The notes under the pieces: model-generated
The model's input: only the letters and a program-made list of their open reading frames with translations
What the model was told of the DNA's origin: nothing
The model's database searches: none
Shown: one piece after another, positions 1 through 8,526 of the stretch
Position numbering within the stretch: position 1 is the first letter of the stretch
Layout of the letters: each line of letters opens with the position of its first letter
DNA from: Bacteroidales bacterium
Lineage (GTDB): Bacteria > Bacteroidota > Bacteroidia > Bacteroidales > UBA10428
NCBI GenBank assembly: GCA_016938235.1
Contig: JAFGVA010000135.1
Span: forward strand, 1 to 50,049
Length of the DNA stretch: 50,049 nucleotides
Reading direction: 5' to 3'
Program-made: the position numbers and the translations under genes

Positions 1-187
1 AAGCAATTGGTTTTTGTTGAATTAATATTATCACAACAAAGATGGCCATGTTTGCTTATGCTTTTACAAACATACAGTCTTGACAATAACTCGATATTGA
101 AAAACTCCTCAATATAAAAGCAGAAAACGGATTACAAATCTGATTGATAAGGTTGCGTCATAATAATCCAGGCATGGATGCATGAAA

Positions 188-229
188 AAAATGAACTGTC
201 AGTCAATTTTTTGGCTGGTAGTTCATTTT
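188..229 (-). terminator. Intrinsic terminator of the ThiF-like gene
   Basis: A perfect 10-bp stem (AAAATGAACT at 188-197, AGTTCATTTT at 220-229) continues inward with mostly paired bases to a T-rich loop near 207-210. Read on the minus strand it is followed by a run of six T (plus positions 185-190). It starts 10 bp after the stop codon of the minus-strand gene at 239. Confidence 0.7.
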
Positions 230-238
230 ACTTTTTAT

Positions 239-946
239 TTATAATGATAATACCTGCCAGCTATTTACATGCAAAGAAAAATGAAGCATCTGCCCAGCTA
301 AAACCACTCCTTTGCTCAAGATAATCTTTATAACTTCTGCTGCCATAATACTTCCGGCTACCCCCGGAACAGCGCCAACAACACCAACAGGGTTCATTTT
401 TTCCGGTTTTTTTTCTTGAATGTTCATAGCTTCACGATATGAACCGCAATTGCCATAATTGAAAACTGACACTTGCCCCTCCCAACCATCAACAGCGCCA
501 TAAACAAAAGGCTTTCCTTGTGATTTTGAAATAATATCACTGGTTATTCGGCATGTTATATTATCGGAACAATCAATTAATACCTCATACTTTTCAAGGA
601 TTTCAGTTGCATTATCGATATTCCACTCCCTTTTGTACTTCTCAACAAAACAATCAGGGTTCAATTCCCTAATTCGTTTTGCTGCAATGTCAGCTTTCGC
701 CTTATTAATGTCAGAGCGATTATAAATCATCTGTCTTTGAAGATTACTCAATGAAACTTTATCATAATCTACAATTCCTATATTTCCAATTCCAGCTGCA
801 GCTAAATAGCTTAAAACCGGTGATCCCAGCCCTCCTACACCGATTACAAGAATTCTCGCATTCATCAGTTTTTGTTGATCTTCCTCGGTAAAATCTGTGA
901 TTAGGAGATGACGGCTGTATAATTCTTTATGAATAAGGTTAAGCAT
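239..946 (-). CDS. ThiF/MoeB/HesA-family E1-like adenylyltransferase
   Basis: Members of this family use ATP to adenylate the C-terminal glycine of a ubiquitin-like sulfur carrier such as ThiS or MoaD, in thiamine or molybdopterin synthesis. At 235 aa it has the usual MoeB/ThiF length. Visible features are the nucleotide-binding GVGGLGS (36-42), Asp60 at the end of the second strand, the NLQRQ arginine region (68-72), and the catalytic-type Asp128 in DCSDN. The two CxxC zinc pairs of E. coli ThiF and MoeB are absent: the region after residue 165 reads NCGSYREAMN with a single Cys. No sulfur-carrier, thiamine or molybdopterin gene lies beside it, so its partner cannot be named. It starts at an ATG and diverges from the hydrogenase-like gene. 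Family is certain; the pathway is not. Confidence 0.85.
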   Translation of the reverse strand: MLNLIHKELYSRHLLITDFTEEDQQKLMNARILVIGVGGLGSPVLSYLAAAGIGNIGIVDYDKVSLSNLQRQMIYNRSDINKAKADIAAKRIRELNPDCFVEKYKREWNIDNATEILEKYEVLIDCSDNITCRITSDIISKSQGKPFVYGAVDGWEGQVSVFNYGNCGSYREAMNIQEKKPEKMNPVGVVGAVPGVAGSIMAAEVIKIILSKGVVLAGQMLHFSLHVNSWQVLSL

Positions 947-1080
947 AACATAAAATTAGAGAAATAAACATTTCGGGAACTATTTAGAAGTAATCTTTTA
1001 ACAAAATAATTCTTGTGGAAGAAATTAATTTACACTAACTTAAATATGGTATTTGTTACTATAACCACAAAGATTGATCT

Positions 1081-2889
1081 ATGAAACTATCTACAGTAGT
1101 ATCGGTTGACAAGGAAAAATGTGTGAATTGTCATGCGTGTATATGGGCTTGCCCTGTGAAATTTTGCAACGATGGAAGCGGAGATTACATGAAAATAAAT
1201 GATGATCTTTGCATTGGTTGCGGAAGTTGTATCGAGGCTTGCACTCACGAAGCAAGACTCCCTGTAGATGATACCGCCAATTTTATTCATGCGCTTCAAG
1301 AAGGTGAAAAAATTATTGCTGTAATTGCACCGGCTATAGCTTCCAATTTCCCAAACCTATACCTCAACCTGAATGGCTGGTTAAAACAAATCGGAATAGC
1401 AGCCTGTTTCGATGTAAGTTTTGGAGCTGAACTCACGGTTAAATCCTATGTTGAACATATTAAGACAAACTCTCCAAAGTGTGTTATAGCTCAGCCATGT
1501 CCTGCACTTGTTAGCTATATCGAAATTTACCAGCCGGAATTAATCCAATACCTTGCTCCATCTGATAGCCCCATGTTGCACACAATAAAAATGGTAAAAA
1601 ACTATTATCCTGACTATCGCGAACATAAAGTTGCAATTATTTCACCCTGCCTGGCCAAAAGACGTGAATTTGATGAAACCGGTTTAGGTGAATACAATGT
1701 TACGATGAAAGCTTTATCCGATTATATAAGACACAACAGAATTAACCTTGAAGAATTCCCTTCCCTGATGTACGATAATCCTCCTGCTGAGAGAGCTGTT
1801 CTATTTTCCAGTCCAGGTGGTCTATTGAGAACCGCCGAAAGAGAAGTGCCCGGCATTAGTGAAAAAACAAGGAAAATAGAAGGCAAGGAACATATCTACC
1901 ATTATTTCGAAAAATTGCCCGAAATGATAAACAAAGGTATGGCTCCCCTGCTTATCGATTGTCTGAACTGTGCAAATGGCTGTAATGGCGGCCCCGGAAC
2001 CATGAACAAGGATAAATCGCCCGACGAAATCGAGTTTTATATCGAAAAAAGACGGGAGCAAATGCAGGAATATTATAAGAATAAAACTCAGAAATTAGCA
2101 ATTTCAAAGAAAAGTAAATCCTTGTTGCAAAAATATATAGATGAAAACTGGAAGCCGGTTTTATATAACCGAACCTATAGAAACCTGAAAACCAATAACA
2201 TTACAAAGCAACCCTCCGATTTTCAATTCGATGATATTTACAAACAAATGAAAAAATATGAAGAATCGGATTTTCATAATTGCACATCTTGTGGATACGG
2301 TACTTGCCAGGAAATGGCTGTTGCAATCTTTAACGGACTGAATAAAAAAGAAAATTGTCATTATTACCAGAGCAAAGTTATTCAGGAAATAGCCGGAGAT
2401 GTAAGTTCAACTGTTACCGAAGTAAACGGTTACACTAGCTCAATAACAGAGATGATAAACCTGTTCAACAAAGTAACACAAGAGTTTAACCAGATTTCTG
2501 ACTCATTCAGCGAATACAACGGGATGATTAAGGAATTCTCAAATATTGCTGACAGTATTAACGCTATTTCCATGCAAACCAACATGCTGTCTCTTAACGC
2601 TTCGATAGAAGCTGCCCGGGCTGGCGAGGCAGGAAAAGGTTTTGCTGTTGTTGCAGGTGAAGTGAGAAAGCTGGCCGAAAATTCGAATAACGAGGCAATT
2701 AAAATTAAACCTTACACCGTTCATTTGCAAAGCTTTTTCACCTCTCTCAATGAAAAAATCACAGGGACTTCTTTGGAATTCAGTAATAGCTCAAAAGTGT
2801 CGACAAGCATTACTGAGGCTTTGGAACGTATGCAGGAAATTACACTTGAACTCCAGAGAAAGGCTCTTGAGTCAAGCTCAAAGCATTAA
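1081..2889 (+). CDS. [FeFe]-hydrogenase-like sensor fused to a methyl-accepting chemotaxis domain
   Basis: A 602-aa multidomain protein with no signal peptide or membrane segment, so probably cytosolic. Domains in order: two [4Fe-4S] ferredoxin motifs (C14/C17/C20/C24 and C44/C47/C50/C54); a [FeFe]-hydrogenase large-subunit region (about 75-330) with H-cluster-like cysteines C140 (QPCPALVSY), C190 ([10 protein letters not shown]), and C297 and C301 ([11 protein letters not shown]); a Cys4 Fe-S domain (C401, C404, C409, about C426, with [10 protein letters not shown]); and a chemotaxis-receptor signalling hairpin (about 440-602) with [22 protein letters not shown] near 505-526. Sensory [FeFe] hydrogenases of this general plan are known and are thought to report H2 or redox state, usually through PAS/kinase or similar output domains. 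No HydE, HydF or HydG maturase and no che genes are visible here. Function as an H2/redox sensor is inferred. Confidence 0.85.
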   Translation: MKLSTVVSVDKEKCVNCHACIWACPVKFCNDGSGDYMKINDDLCIGCGSCIEACTHEARLPVDDTANFIHALQEGEKIIAVIAPAIASNFPNLYLNLNGWLKQIGIAACFDVSFGAELTVKSYVEHIKTNSPKCVIAQPCPALVSYIEIYQPELIQYLAPSDSPMLHTIKMVKNYYPDYREHKVAIISPCLAKRREFDETGLGEYNVTMKALSDYIRHNRINLEEFPSLMYDNPPAERAVLFSSPGGLLRTAEREVPGISEKTRKIEGKEHIYHYFEKLPEMINKGMAPLLIDCLNCANGCNGGPGTMNKDKSPDEIEFYIEKRREQMQEYYKNKTQKLAISKKSKSLLQKYIDENWKPVLYNRTYRNLKTNNITKQPSDFQFDDIYKQMKKYEESDFHNCTSCGYGTCQEMAVAIFNGLNKKENCHYYQSKVIQEIAGDVSSTVTEVNGYTSSITEMINLFNKVTQEFNQISDSFSEYNGMIKEFSNIADSINAISMQTNMLSLNASIEAARAGEAGKGFAVVAGEVRKLAENSNNEAIKIKPYTVHLQSFFTSLNEKITGTSLEFSNSSKVSTSITEALERMQEITLELQRKALESSSKH

Positions 2890-2963
2890 ATGTAAGCGTA
2901 TTACCATAACCAACGCAACCAATTAGGGTTAATTTCCCTCTTTTGTTATAAACCCTAATAATC

Positions 2964-3431
2964 ATGAGAAAATTATTAATCATATTTACCTTAACAATTC
3001 TGTTTCTGGCGTGCGAAGAAAACAAGGAAACTCCGGATTCAGTTTTTCCAAATGATACAGAAATAGTAGTCGGATCGGTAGGCGGCTGGTGTTATGGTTC
3101 CGATTCCCTGGTAATAAATAACAACAACCTAAGTTATTATGCATATGCACCATGTGAACATAAAACTTACCACAGAGATTCAACAATCAGCGATACCGAT
3201 TTGCAACATATTTATTCGGATTTAAACATGGATGATTTCAGATCTATAAACATTAATACCTGCAATACCTGTGTTGATGGTGTCGATTTTTGGATTAGAA
3301 TTACCGATGCAGATGGATCACATACTATTCGCTATGGGTATCAGGATGCCGCAGTGATTGAACCTGTTTACAATTTTGTTGAGAAGGTAAATCAAATCAG
3401 GGAAAATCTGCAAGCTGGCCTTGCACAATAA
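2964..3431 (+). CDS. Hypothetical small lipoprotein
   Basis: 155 aa. The N-terminus MRKLLIIFTLTILFLAC is a lipoprotein signal with the lipid-bearing Cys at residue 17, so the mature protein is probably anchored to a membrane facing the periplasm. The mature part has a GGWCYG segment, a second Cys in APCEH, and a CNTC pair near the middle, which could form disulfides. The start is the ATG giving this signal. It follows the hydrogenase-like gene by 74 bp and may be read from the same promoter, but no functional link is visible. I do not recognise the family. Confidence 0.7.
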   Translation: MRKLLIIFTLTILFLACEENKETPDSVFPNDTEIVVGSVGGWCYGSDSLVINNNNLSYYAYAPCEHKTYHRDSTISDTDLQHIYSDLNMDDFRSININTCNTCVDGVDFWIRITDADGSHTIRYGYQDAAVIEPVYNFVEKVNQIRENLQAGLAQ

Positions 3432-3568
3432 ATCTAATACTTAATTTAATTTGCTTGGGCAGGACAATGCTTTTATTGCAGCGAAGAAAAAATCCTAAAT
3501 TTTTGCTTGTTCAACTTTCTCATCCCCCAATTAATTATTAATTTGGATTCCGCAAAAAAAGAATACAA

Positions 3569-4555
3569 ATGAAAGTAATATTTATTGGAGGCTCCGGAAT
3601 TATAAGCTCTGCAAGCACAGAACTTGCAGTAAAAAAAGGAATTGAACTATATCATATAAACCGTGGTAATTCAACAAGTATCCGAACAGTACCTGTTGAG
3701 GTTAAAACAATAATTTCTGACATCCGGAATCAGGCAGAAGCTTCCAAAGCTCTTGAAGGATATGAATTTGATACTGTTGTAGATTGGATTTCCTTTGTGC
3801 CCGAACACATTGAGAACAACTTCAAAATATTTAAATCAAAGGTAAAACAATATGTATTTATCAGCTCTGCTTCGGCCTACCAGACTCCACCGCAGAAGAT
3901 ACCCGTAACAGAAGAAACACCGCTTGATAATAAATACTGGCAATATTCTCGCGATAAAATTGCTTGCGAAGAATTTCTAAAAAAGAATGCTGAAAAATAC
4001 GGTATGAAATACACCATAGTCCGTCCTTCGCATACTTACGATAAAACCTTAATCCCCATAGAGGGTGGATATACAATTATCGACAGGATGTTAAAAGGCA
4101 AGCCGGTTATTGTACATGGCGACGGCACATCAATCTGGACACTGACAAACCATCGCGATTTTGCAAAAGCACTGGTAGGGTTACTGGACAATCCAGGGGC
4201 CATGAATGATGTTTTCCATATCACCTCTGACGAATGGCTCACCTGGGATCAAATATATCTGATGATGGGTGAAGCTTTCGGAGTGACCCCGCAACTGGTG
4301 CATATACCCTCAGAAATAATCGGAAAATACGACGATTTTTTAAAGTCTACCCTGCTGGGAGACAAGACTCACAGTATGATTTTTGATAATTCTAAAATTA
4401 AATCACTTGTGCCGGAATTTGTCTGCGAAACGCCCTTTAGCAAAGGCGCAAAAGAAATTGCCGATTGGTATAAGAATCATCCGGAACAACAAAAAATTGA
4501 TACCCGTTTAGATGCAATAATCGAAAATATTTTAGAAGATTACTGTGTTAAATAG
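3569..4555 (+). CDS. NAD-dependent epimerase/dehydratase (extended SDR)
   Basis: 328 aa, the normal size for an extended short-chain dehydrogenase. The N-terminal Rossmann glycine motif reads GGSGIIS (7-13), the Ser-containing strand is FISSASAY, and the catalytic pair is Tyr126/Lys130 in YSRDK. It resembles the CSP41-like or nucleoside-diphosphate-sugar epimerase branch that acts on sugar nucleotides or sugar-like substrates; the substrate cannot be read from sequence. No signal peptide, so cytoplasmic. It precedes an aldo/keto reductase on the same strand after 70 bp, so both may be part of a sugar or alcohol oxidoreduction cluster, which is an inference from neighbourhood only. Confidence 0.85.
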   Translation: MKVIFIGGSGIISSASTELAVKKGIELYHINRGNSTSIRTVPVEVKTIISDIRNQAEASKALEGYEFDTVVDWISFVPEHIENNFKIFKSKVKQYVFISSASAYQTPPQKIPVTEETPLDNKYWQYSRDKIACEEFLKKNAEKYGMKYTIVRPSHTYDKTLIPIEGGYTIIDRMLKGKPVIVHGDGTSIWTLTNHRDFAKALVGLLDNPGAMNDVFHITSDEWLTWDQIYLMMGEAFGVTPQLVHIPSEIIGKYDDFLKSTLLGDKTHSMIFDNSKIKSLVPEFVCETPFSKGAKEIADWYKNHPEQQKIDTRLDAIIENILEDYCVK

Positions 4556-4625
4556 TTGTATTTTTAATCAGTCTTTCAAGAGATTTCATATCTTAACGCA
4601 AACTGTAATCATTTAAGCCATTTCT

Positions 4626-5795
4626 ATGAATAAACTTAACCGTCGTTTTTTTTTAAAAACATCCGCTACAGGAGCAGCTGGAATAGCTTTTCTTACAAGT
4701 TCCAAAGCCTCGGATATTGCTAATGCATCATTGTCTGGTACAAAAACTCAGGTAATAACCCGGAACCTGGGAAATACAGGCTTAAAAATTCCGGTAGTCA
4801 GCATGGGATGCGGCAGGGTTGACAGTCCGGCAGTAGTGAAGGCTGCAATGAAAGTTGGCATAAATCATTTCGATACCGCATATGTTTACCAGCAAGGGAA
4901 TAGTGAAAAAATGCTGGGTGAAGCTTTAAAAGATTTTCCGCGCGATAGTTTTACAGTTGGCACAAAAATTAAGCCTGTAGCTACTAAAGAAGAATTTGCC
5001 ACTATGCTTGATGAAAGTCTACAACGACTTCAAATGGACTATGTTGATATTCTTTACCTGCATGCCATAAAGTCAAAAGAAGAGGCCTTAAACTCCGAAA
5101 TGGTTGCTGCTTTAAAAAAGGCTCTGGAAGATGGAAAGGCAAAATACATTGGCATGTCATCACATCAGAACGAACCAGAAGTTATTCAGGCTGCTATTGA
5201 CAGTGATTTATACAATGTGGTTTTAATAAGCTATAATTTTAAACAGGAACATGCCAAAGAAATAGAAGAAAAACTTCTTGAGGCAAAAAAAAGAGGTATT
5301 GGAATTGTAGCCATGAAGGTTATGGCAGGTGGTTTTCTTGATAAGGATAAAACAAAGCCTGTGAACTACAAAGCTGCTATGAAATGGGCTTTAAGGGAAG
5401 ACTCCGTATGTACTGCCATACCAAGCATATTAAACCTTGAACATTTAATGGATAATGCTCAGGTTTTAACAGATTTGTCACTTTCCGATGAAGATTTAAA
5501 GGAACTTGAGTTGGCATCTGCCGAGACTGGCTTGTACTGCAATGGTTGCGAAGAATGCACTACCAAATGTGTAAAAAATCTTCCAATTCCGGATCTAATG
5601 CGGGCTTATATGTATGCCTATGGATACGGTCACAGCTCCAAAGCAAAAAAACTTATTGCTGAACTGCAATTAAATGATAATCCGTGTGCCGATTGTACTT
5701 CTTGCGAGGTGAAGTGCGTGAAAGGCTTTAATGTAAGTGAAAAAATTGCTGACATAAGCTCTGTCACTCAGGTTCCCGATGCTTTTCTATCTTAA
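4626..5795 (+). CDS. Tat-exported aldo/keto reductase with two [4Fe-4S] motifs
   Basis: 389 aa. The N-terminus has a twin-arginine signal (NRRFFLKTSATGAAG), suggesting folded, cofactor-loaded export. The body is an aldo/keto reductase barrel: the conserved Asp-Thr-Ala-Tyr segment (HFDTAYVYQQG), a lysine in GTKIK and a histidine in LYLHAIKS fit the Asp-Tyr-Lys-His tetrad. After the barrel come two CxxCxxCxxxC motifs, C305/C308/C311/C315 and C354/C357/C360/C364, each able to hold a [4Fe-4S] cluster. Ferredoxin-tailed aldo/keto reductases are a known subgroup in anaerobes. It is followed after 17 bp by the DUF6599-like gene, which suggests co-transcription. Substrate and electron partner are unknown. 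Confidence 0.88.
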   Translation: MNKLNRRFFLKTSATGAAGIAFLTSSKASDIANASLSGTKTQVITRNLGNTGLKIPVVSMGCGRVDSPAVVKAAMKVGINHFDTAYVYQQGNSEKMLGEALKDFPRDSFTVGTKIKPVATKEEFATMLDESLQRLQMDYVDILYLHAIKSKEEALNSEMVAALKKALEDGKAKYIGMSSHQNEPEVIQAAIDSDLYNVVLISYNFKQEHAKEIEEKLLEAKKRGIGIVAMKVMAGGFLDKDKTKPVNYKAAMKWALREDSVCTAIPSILNLEHLMDNAQVLTDLSLSDEDLKELELASAETGLYCNGCEECTTKCVKNLPIPDLMRAYMYAYGYGHSSKAKKLIAELQLNDNPCADCTSCEVKCVKGFNVSEKIADISSVTQVPDAFLS

Positions 5796-5812
5796 TATTT
5801 TACTCTCAGATT

Positions 5813-6640
5813 ATGAAAAAAATTTTTATTCTACTCGTATTTTATTCAGCGATTTCATACGGACAGATTGATTTTCCTGAAATTGATAACTGGAAAAAAG
5901 GCAAAATTGAAACCTACAACAGTGAAAATTTATGGGAGTGCATAAATGGGGCTGCCGATTACTACCTGAATTATGGGTTTGAAAAACTTGAAGTTGCTGA
6001 ATACTTGCGAACAGAAGATGAATACCTGAAAGTAGAAATTTATCAGCATAAAGACAATCTTAATACATATGGAATATATGCATACGAAAGATACCCCGAT
6101 GCTGAGTTCCTTAATATTGGTTCTGAAGGTTATATAAACCATTCCGCCCTAAATTTCTATACAGGCAACTGGTATGTGAAAATTCACAGTCACCAGAGTG
6201 ATGACCAAACGATTGAAGCTATAAAACTGTTGGCTGATAAAGTTTCGCAACTTCAGGGCGAATCTACAGGTAAACCTGCTGCTGTGCAAAAACTTCCTGA
6301 AGAGCATTACAAACCTTACACAACAAAATATTACCCGTCGAATTATATGGGGCTCAGCTTTTTAAATAATGTTGTTGCTGCCGATTATGAAAATGACGGG
6401 CAAAAATACAATCTCTTTATAAGTGAACAGGAAAGTCCTGAAGATGCTTTACTAGTGATTCAGAAATACCTTGATTTTTCAAAAACCGACTTAAAAGCTG
6501 AGGCAGATAAAGTATTTGAAATTGACGATTTGTTTAACGGAAAAGTATTTCTGCTGGCTAAAGATAATGTTCTTTCAGGTAGCATTGGACTGGATAAAAA
6601 AGATGAAGCCAGTGCAATAATTAATATGCTTTTGGAGTAA
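5813..6640 (+). CDS. Exported protein resembling DUF6599
   Basis: 275 aa with a Sec signal peptide ending near ISYGQ (residues 1-18) and no lipobox, so probably periplasmic. The segment with LWECINGAADYYLNYGF and the later NTYGIYAYERYP matches my memory of DUF6599, a family of unknown function found in Bacteroidota and related phyla; this assignment is from pattern memory and unconfirmed. It sits 17 bp after the ferredoxin-tailed aldo/keto reductase and ends 13 bp before the convergent lipase gene, leaving no room for a normal terminator between them. Confidence 0.7.
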   Translation: MKKIFILLVFYSAISYGQIDFPEIDNWKKGKIETYNSENLWECINGAADYYLNYGFEKLEVAEYLRTEDEYLKVEIYQHKDNLNTYGIYAYERYPDAEFLNIGSEGYINHSALNFYTGNWYVKIHSHQSDDQTIEAIKLLADKVSQLQGESTGKPAAVQKLPEEHYKPYTTKYYPSNYMGLSFLNNVVAADYENDGQKYNLFISEQESPEDALLVIQKYLDFSKTDLKAEADKVFEIDDLFNGKVFLLAKDNVLSGSIGLDKKDEASAIINMLLE

Positions 6641-6653
6641 AATTCCAGTGGTA

Positions 6654-7901
6654 TTAATGCCTGTTTTTCTTAATTCTGTTTATCCACGAAATAGCATCAA
6701 CTCCCCAGGGAATAATAACATCGTTATGGTTGAGTGTTGTATCTGGATTTAGAACTAAATCAATCATACGTGCATCAGCCCCATTGAGCAAAAAATCGTT
6801 ATAAAGGTCTATGCTCTGATCCGGGAAAACACTTTTATCTCCCATGCTGTGGTAAAATCTCAGCTGCGAATTTAAAGGCCATACCCGGGCGCTGTTTGAA
6901 TCAAGTTCATTGCGCATCTGGTAAAACTTAGCTGATGTTTCAAAATTCTCTAAAAAATCGGGCTGAATAAGTTTGTCGACTTCAGATGGAAATTCTTTGT
7001 TTATATCGTTGTTACAATAACTTCCATCGAATAAGGTTGGAATTTTTGATGCATAAGGCTCCAGAAAATAATCTGTCAGACTTCCTGATATAATATTGTT
7101 TGTCATCCTGGAATAAATAAAGTAAGGCATATAAAAGGGTGTCTGGTATTCATTCAGGCTAAAAATCTCATCGCTTAAACGCCCCAGCCTGTATGCCCCT
7201 GCTCCGCAATCGGCGGCAATCGGCAGCAGGCTGCTTATTGGTCTTTCCTCAATATCTTTTAATGCATTTATAGTAGACCATCCCCCCTGGCTATAACCCA
7301 TCAGGTATAGATCACCGTTAATTTTTGCTTTAACCTTTCCACTTTCAACCAGTTCAATTGCTGATTCAATAATATCTCTAATAACTCTTACCGTTGATTT
7401 TTTATGCAGGTATGGATGAAGAATCTCATTGCTTGCTCCAAATCCAAAATAATCCGGTATAGTAACAATATATCCGCTGCTGGCAGCAAAAGCTAATATG
7501 GAATAAAGCTGGTTTCCCGAATTTTCGCTGGGTGTATTTTCATAACAGGTGTTGGTCCCGTTCTGAAAACTCAGTACAGGAAATGAACCTGCCGAGTCGG
7601 GAACACAAATCAGGCCACTTGCCAGTTGTTCTTTCCCCATAAACTCTGAACGATAAACAACCTTATAAACATTAACACCATACCTGGTAGTATTTCTGAT
7701 TGAATCTAAATCAGGATAAAGGATGGATGCCAATAGAAGTTTGGTATTAATCTGATCTTCTGAATAATAATGTTCTATTTCATGAGAAACCAAAATATCA
7801 CCAGTTGCTACATCACCTTGTTTTTCGCATGAAAAAATTAAAAATATTATCAGAAAAGCAGCTATCTTGAGCTGTCCTGAGAACTTACAAAAATCAAACA
7901 T
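6654..7901 (-). CDS. Lipoprotein alpha/beta hydrolase (secreted lipase/esterase-like)
   Basis: 415 aa. The N-terminus carries a hydrophobic stretch (AAFLIIFLIFSC) with a lipobox Cys at residue 25, so it is likely a surface or periplasmic lipoprotein. The nucleophile elbow is GYSQGGW. A later Asp in MGDKSVFPDQ and a His in LNHNDVI are the likely rest of the catalytic triad, giving the Ser-Asp-His order of secretory lipases and related alpha/beta hydrolases. The alpha/beta fold and triad are seen; lipid or ester substrate is inferred. It is transcribed toward the DUF6599-like gene and stands alone, with a promoter-like element 23-30 bp upstream of its ATG. Confidence 0.82.
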   Translation of the reverse strand: MFDFCKFSGQLKIAAFLIIFLIFSCEKQGDVATGDILVSHEIEHYYSEDQINTKLLLASILYPDLDSIRNTTRYGVNVYKVVYRSEFMGKEQLASGLICVPDSAGSFPVLSFQNGTNTCYENTPSENSGNQLYSILAFAASSGYIVTIPDYFGFGASNEILHPYLHKKSTVRVIRDIIESAIELVESGKVKAKINGDLYLMGYSQGGWSTINALKDIEERPISSLLPIAADCGAGAYRLGRLSDEIFSLNEYQTPFYMPYFIYSRMTNNIISGSLTDYFLEPYASKIPTLFDGSYCNNDINKEFPSEVDKLIQPDFLENFETSAKFYQMRNELDSNSARVWPLNSQLRFYHSMGDKSVFPDQSIDLYNDFLLNGADARMIDLVLNPDTTLNHNDVIIPWGVDAISWINRIKKNRH

Positions 7902-7923
7902 GGCTAACGGATTTGGGTCATAA

Positions 7924-7931
7924 CAAAATTA
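7924..7931 (-). promoter_or_regulatory. Candidate -7 promoter element (TAATTTTG)
   Basis: The minus strand reads TAATTTTG, an exact match to the Bacteroidota -7 consensus TAnnTTTG, placed 23-30 bp before the ATG of the lipase gene at 7901. No clear -33 TTTG is seen at the expected distance, so this rests on one short match. Confidence 0.35.
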
Positions 7932-7974
7932 CAAAATCAGAAACCTGAAATCCAGTAAATTGAAAGAAATTTTT

Positions 7975-8334
7975 TTATTCATCAATGCCTAAAACATCTT
8001 TGAATGCTTTTTTTAAACTGTCTTTCGGGAGTGCTCCCATTGCCATTTGCGGCTGCCCTTCGGAGGGTACAAAAAGTAAAGAAGGAATAGATTGGATTCC
8101 AAACATGGCAGCAAGTTCCTGCTCAGCTTCAGTGTCAACTTTATAGATATTTATTTTGCCGTCATATTCAGAACTTAACTCTTCCAGGATGGGAGCTACT
8201 GCTCTGCATGGGCCACACCAATCGGCATAAAAGTCAATCATACAGGGTTTATCTCCTTCAAACTTCCATTCCTTGTTCTTTTCAAAATTAAATACTTTCT
8301 CCTTGAAGGTATCTTTGGTTAAAAACTCAATCAT
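7975..8334 (-). CDS. trxA: Thioredoxin (WCGPC)
   Basis: 119 aa from the chosen ATG. The active site is WCGPC (C40, C43) within the DFYADWCGPCR block, and the cis-proline segment is QSIPSLLF; this is a cytoplasmic thiol-disulfide reductant of normal length. An ATG 14 codons further upstream (8376) is open, but the internal start at 8334 gives MIEFLTKDTF, which lines up with the N-terminus of the second thioredoxin at 36093 (MTLEHLTKDTF). The two proteins share most residues, so they are recent or conserved paralogues. It diverges from the CCA-adding enzyme. Confidence 0.92.
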   Translation of the reverse strand: MIEFLTKDTFKEKVFNFEKNKEWKFEGDKPCMIDFYADWCGPCRAVAPILEELSSEYDGKINIYKVDTEAEQELAAMFGIQSIPSLLFVPSEGQPQMAMGALPKDSLKKAFKDVLGIDE

Positions 8335-8507
8335 AATAACAATGTTTATTGAATGGTAAACAAGCTGTAAAATCAATTGTTCAGCTTTAAAAACGTTAAG
8401 TTATGAATTTATATAAACCGAATCCTGATTTTCAATCTAAATTAGGTGTAAACTACTGCCAAAAAAACTTTCAGTAATCATTTTTTACCGGTTTACTGAA
8501 TAAATTG

Positions 8508-8515
8508 TACTTTTA
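8508..8515 (+). promoter_or_regulatory. Weak -7 promoter-like element before cca
   Basis: TACTTTTA differs from TAnnTTTG only at its last base and lies 12-19 bp before the ATG of the CCA-adding enzyme. It is the best promoter-like match in the 192-bp divergent region. No convincing -33 element was found. Confidence 0.25.
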
Positions 8516-8526
8516 CGCGCCGTAAA

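Noticed and set aside
1-187. Small gene or RNA at the window start
   Set aside because: Only a 7-bp hairpin (94-100 with 109-115) without a T-run was found, and no convincing frame.
8335-8376. N-terminal extension of the first thioredoxin
   Set aside because: The paralogue at 36093 starts at the matching internal position.
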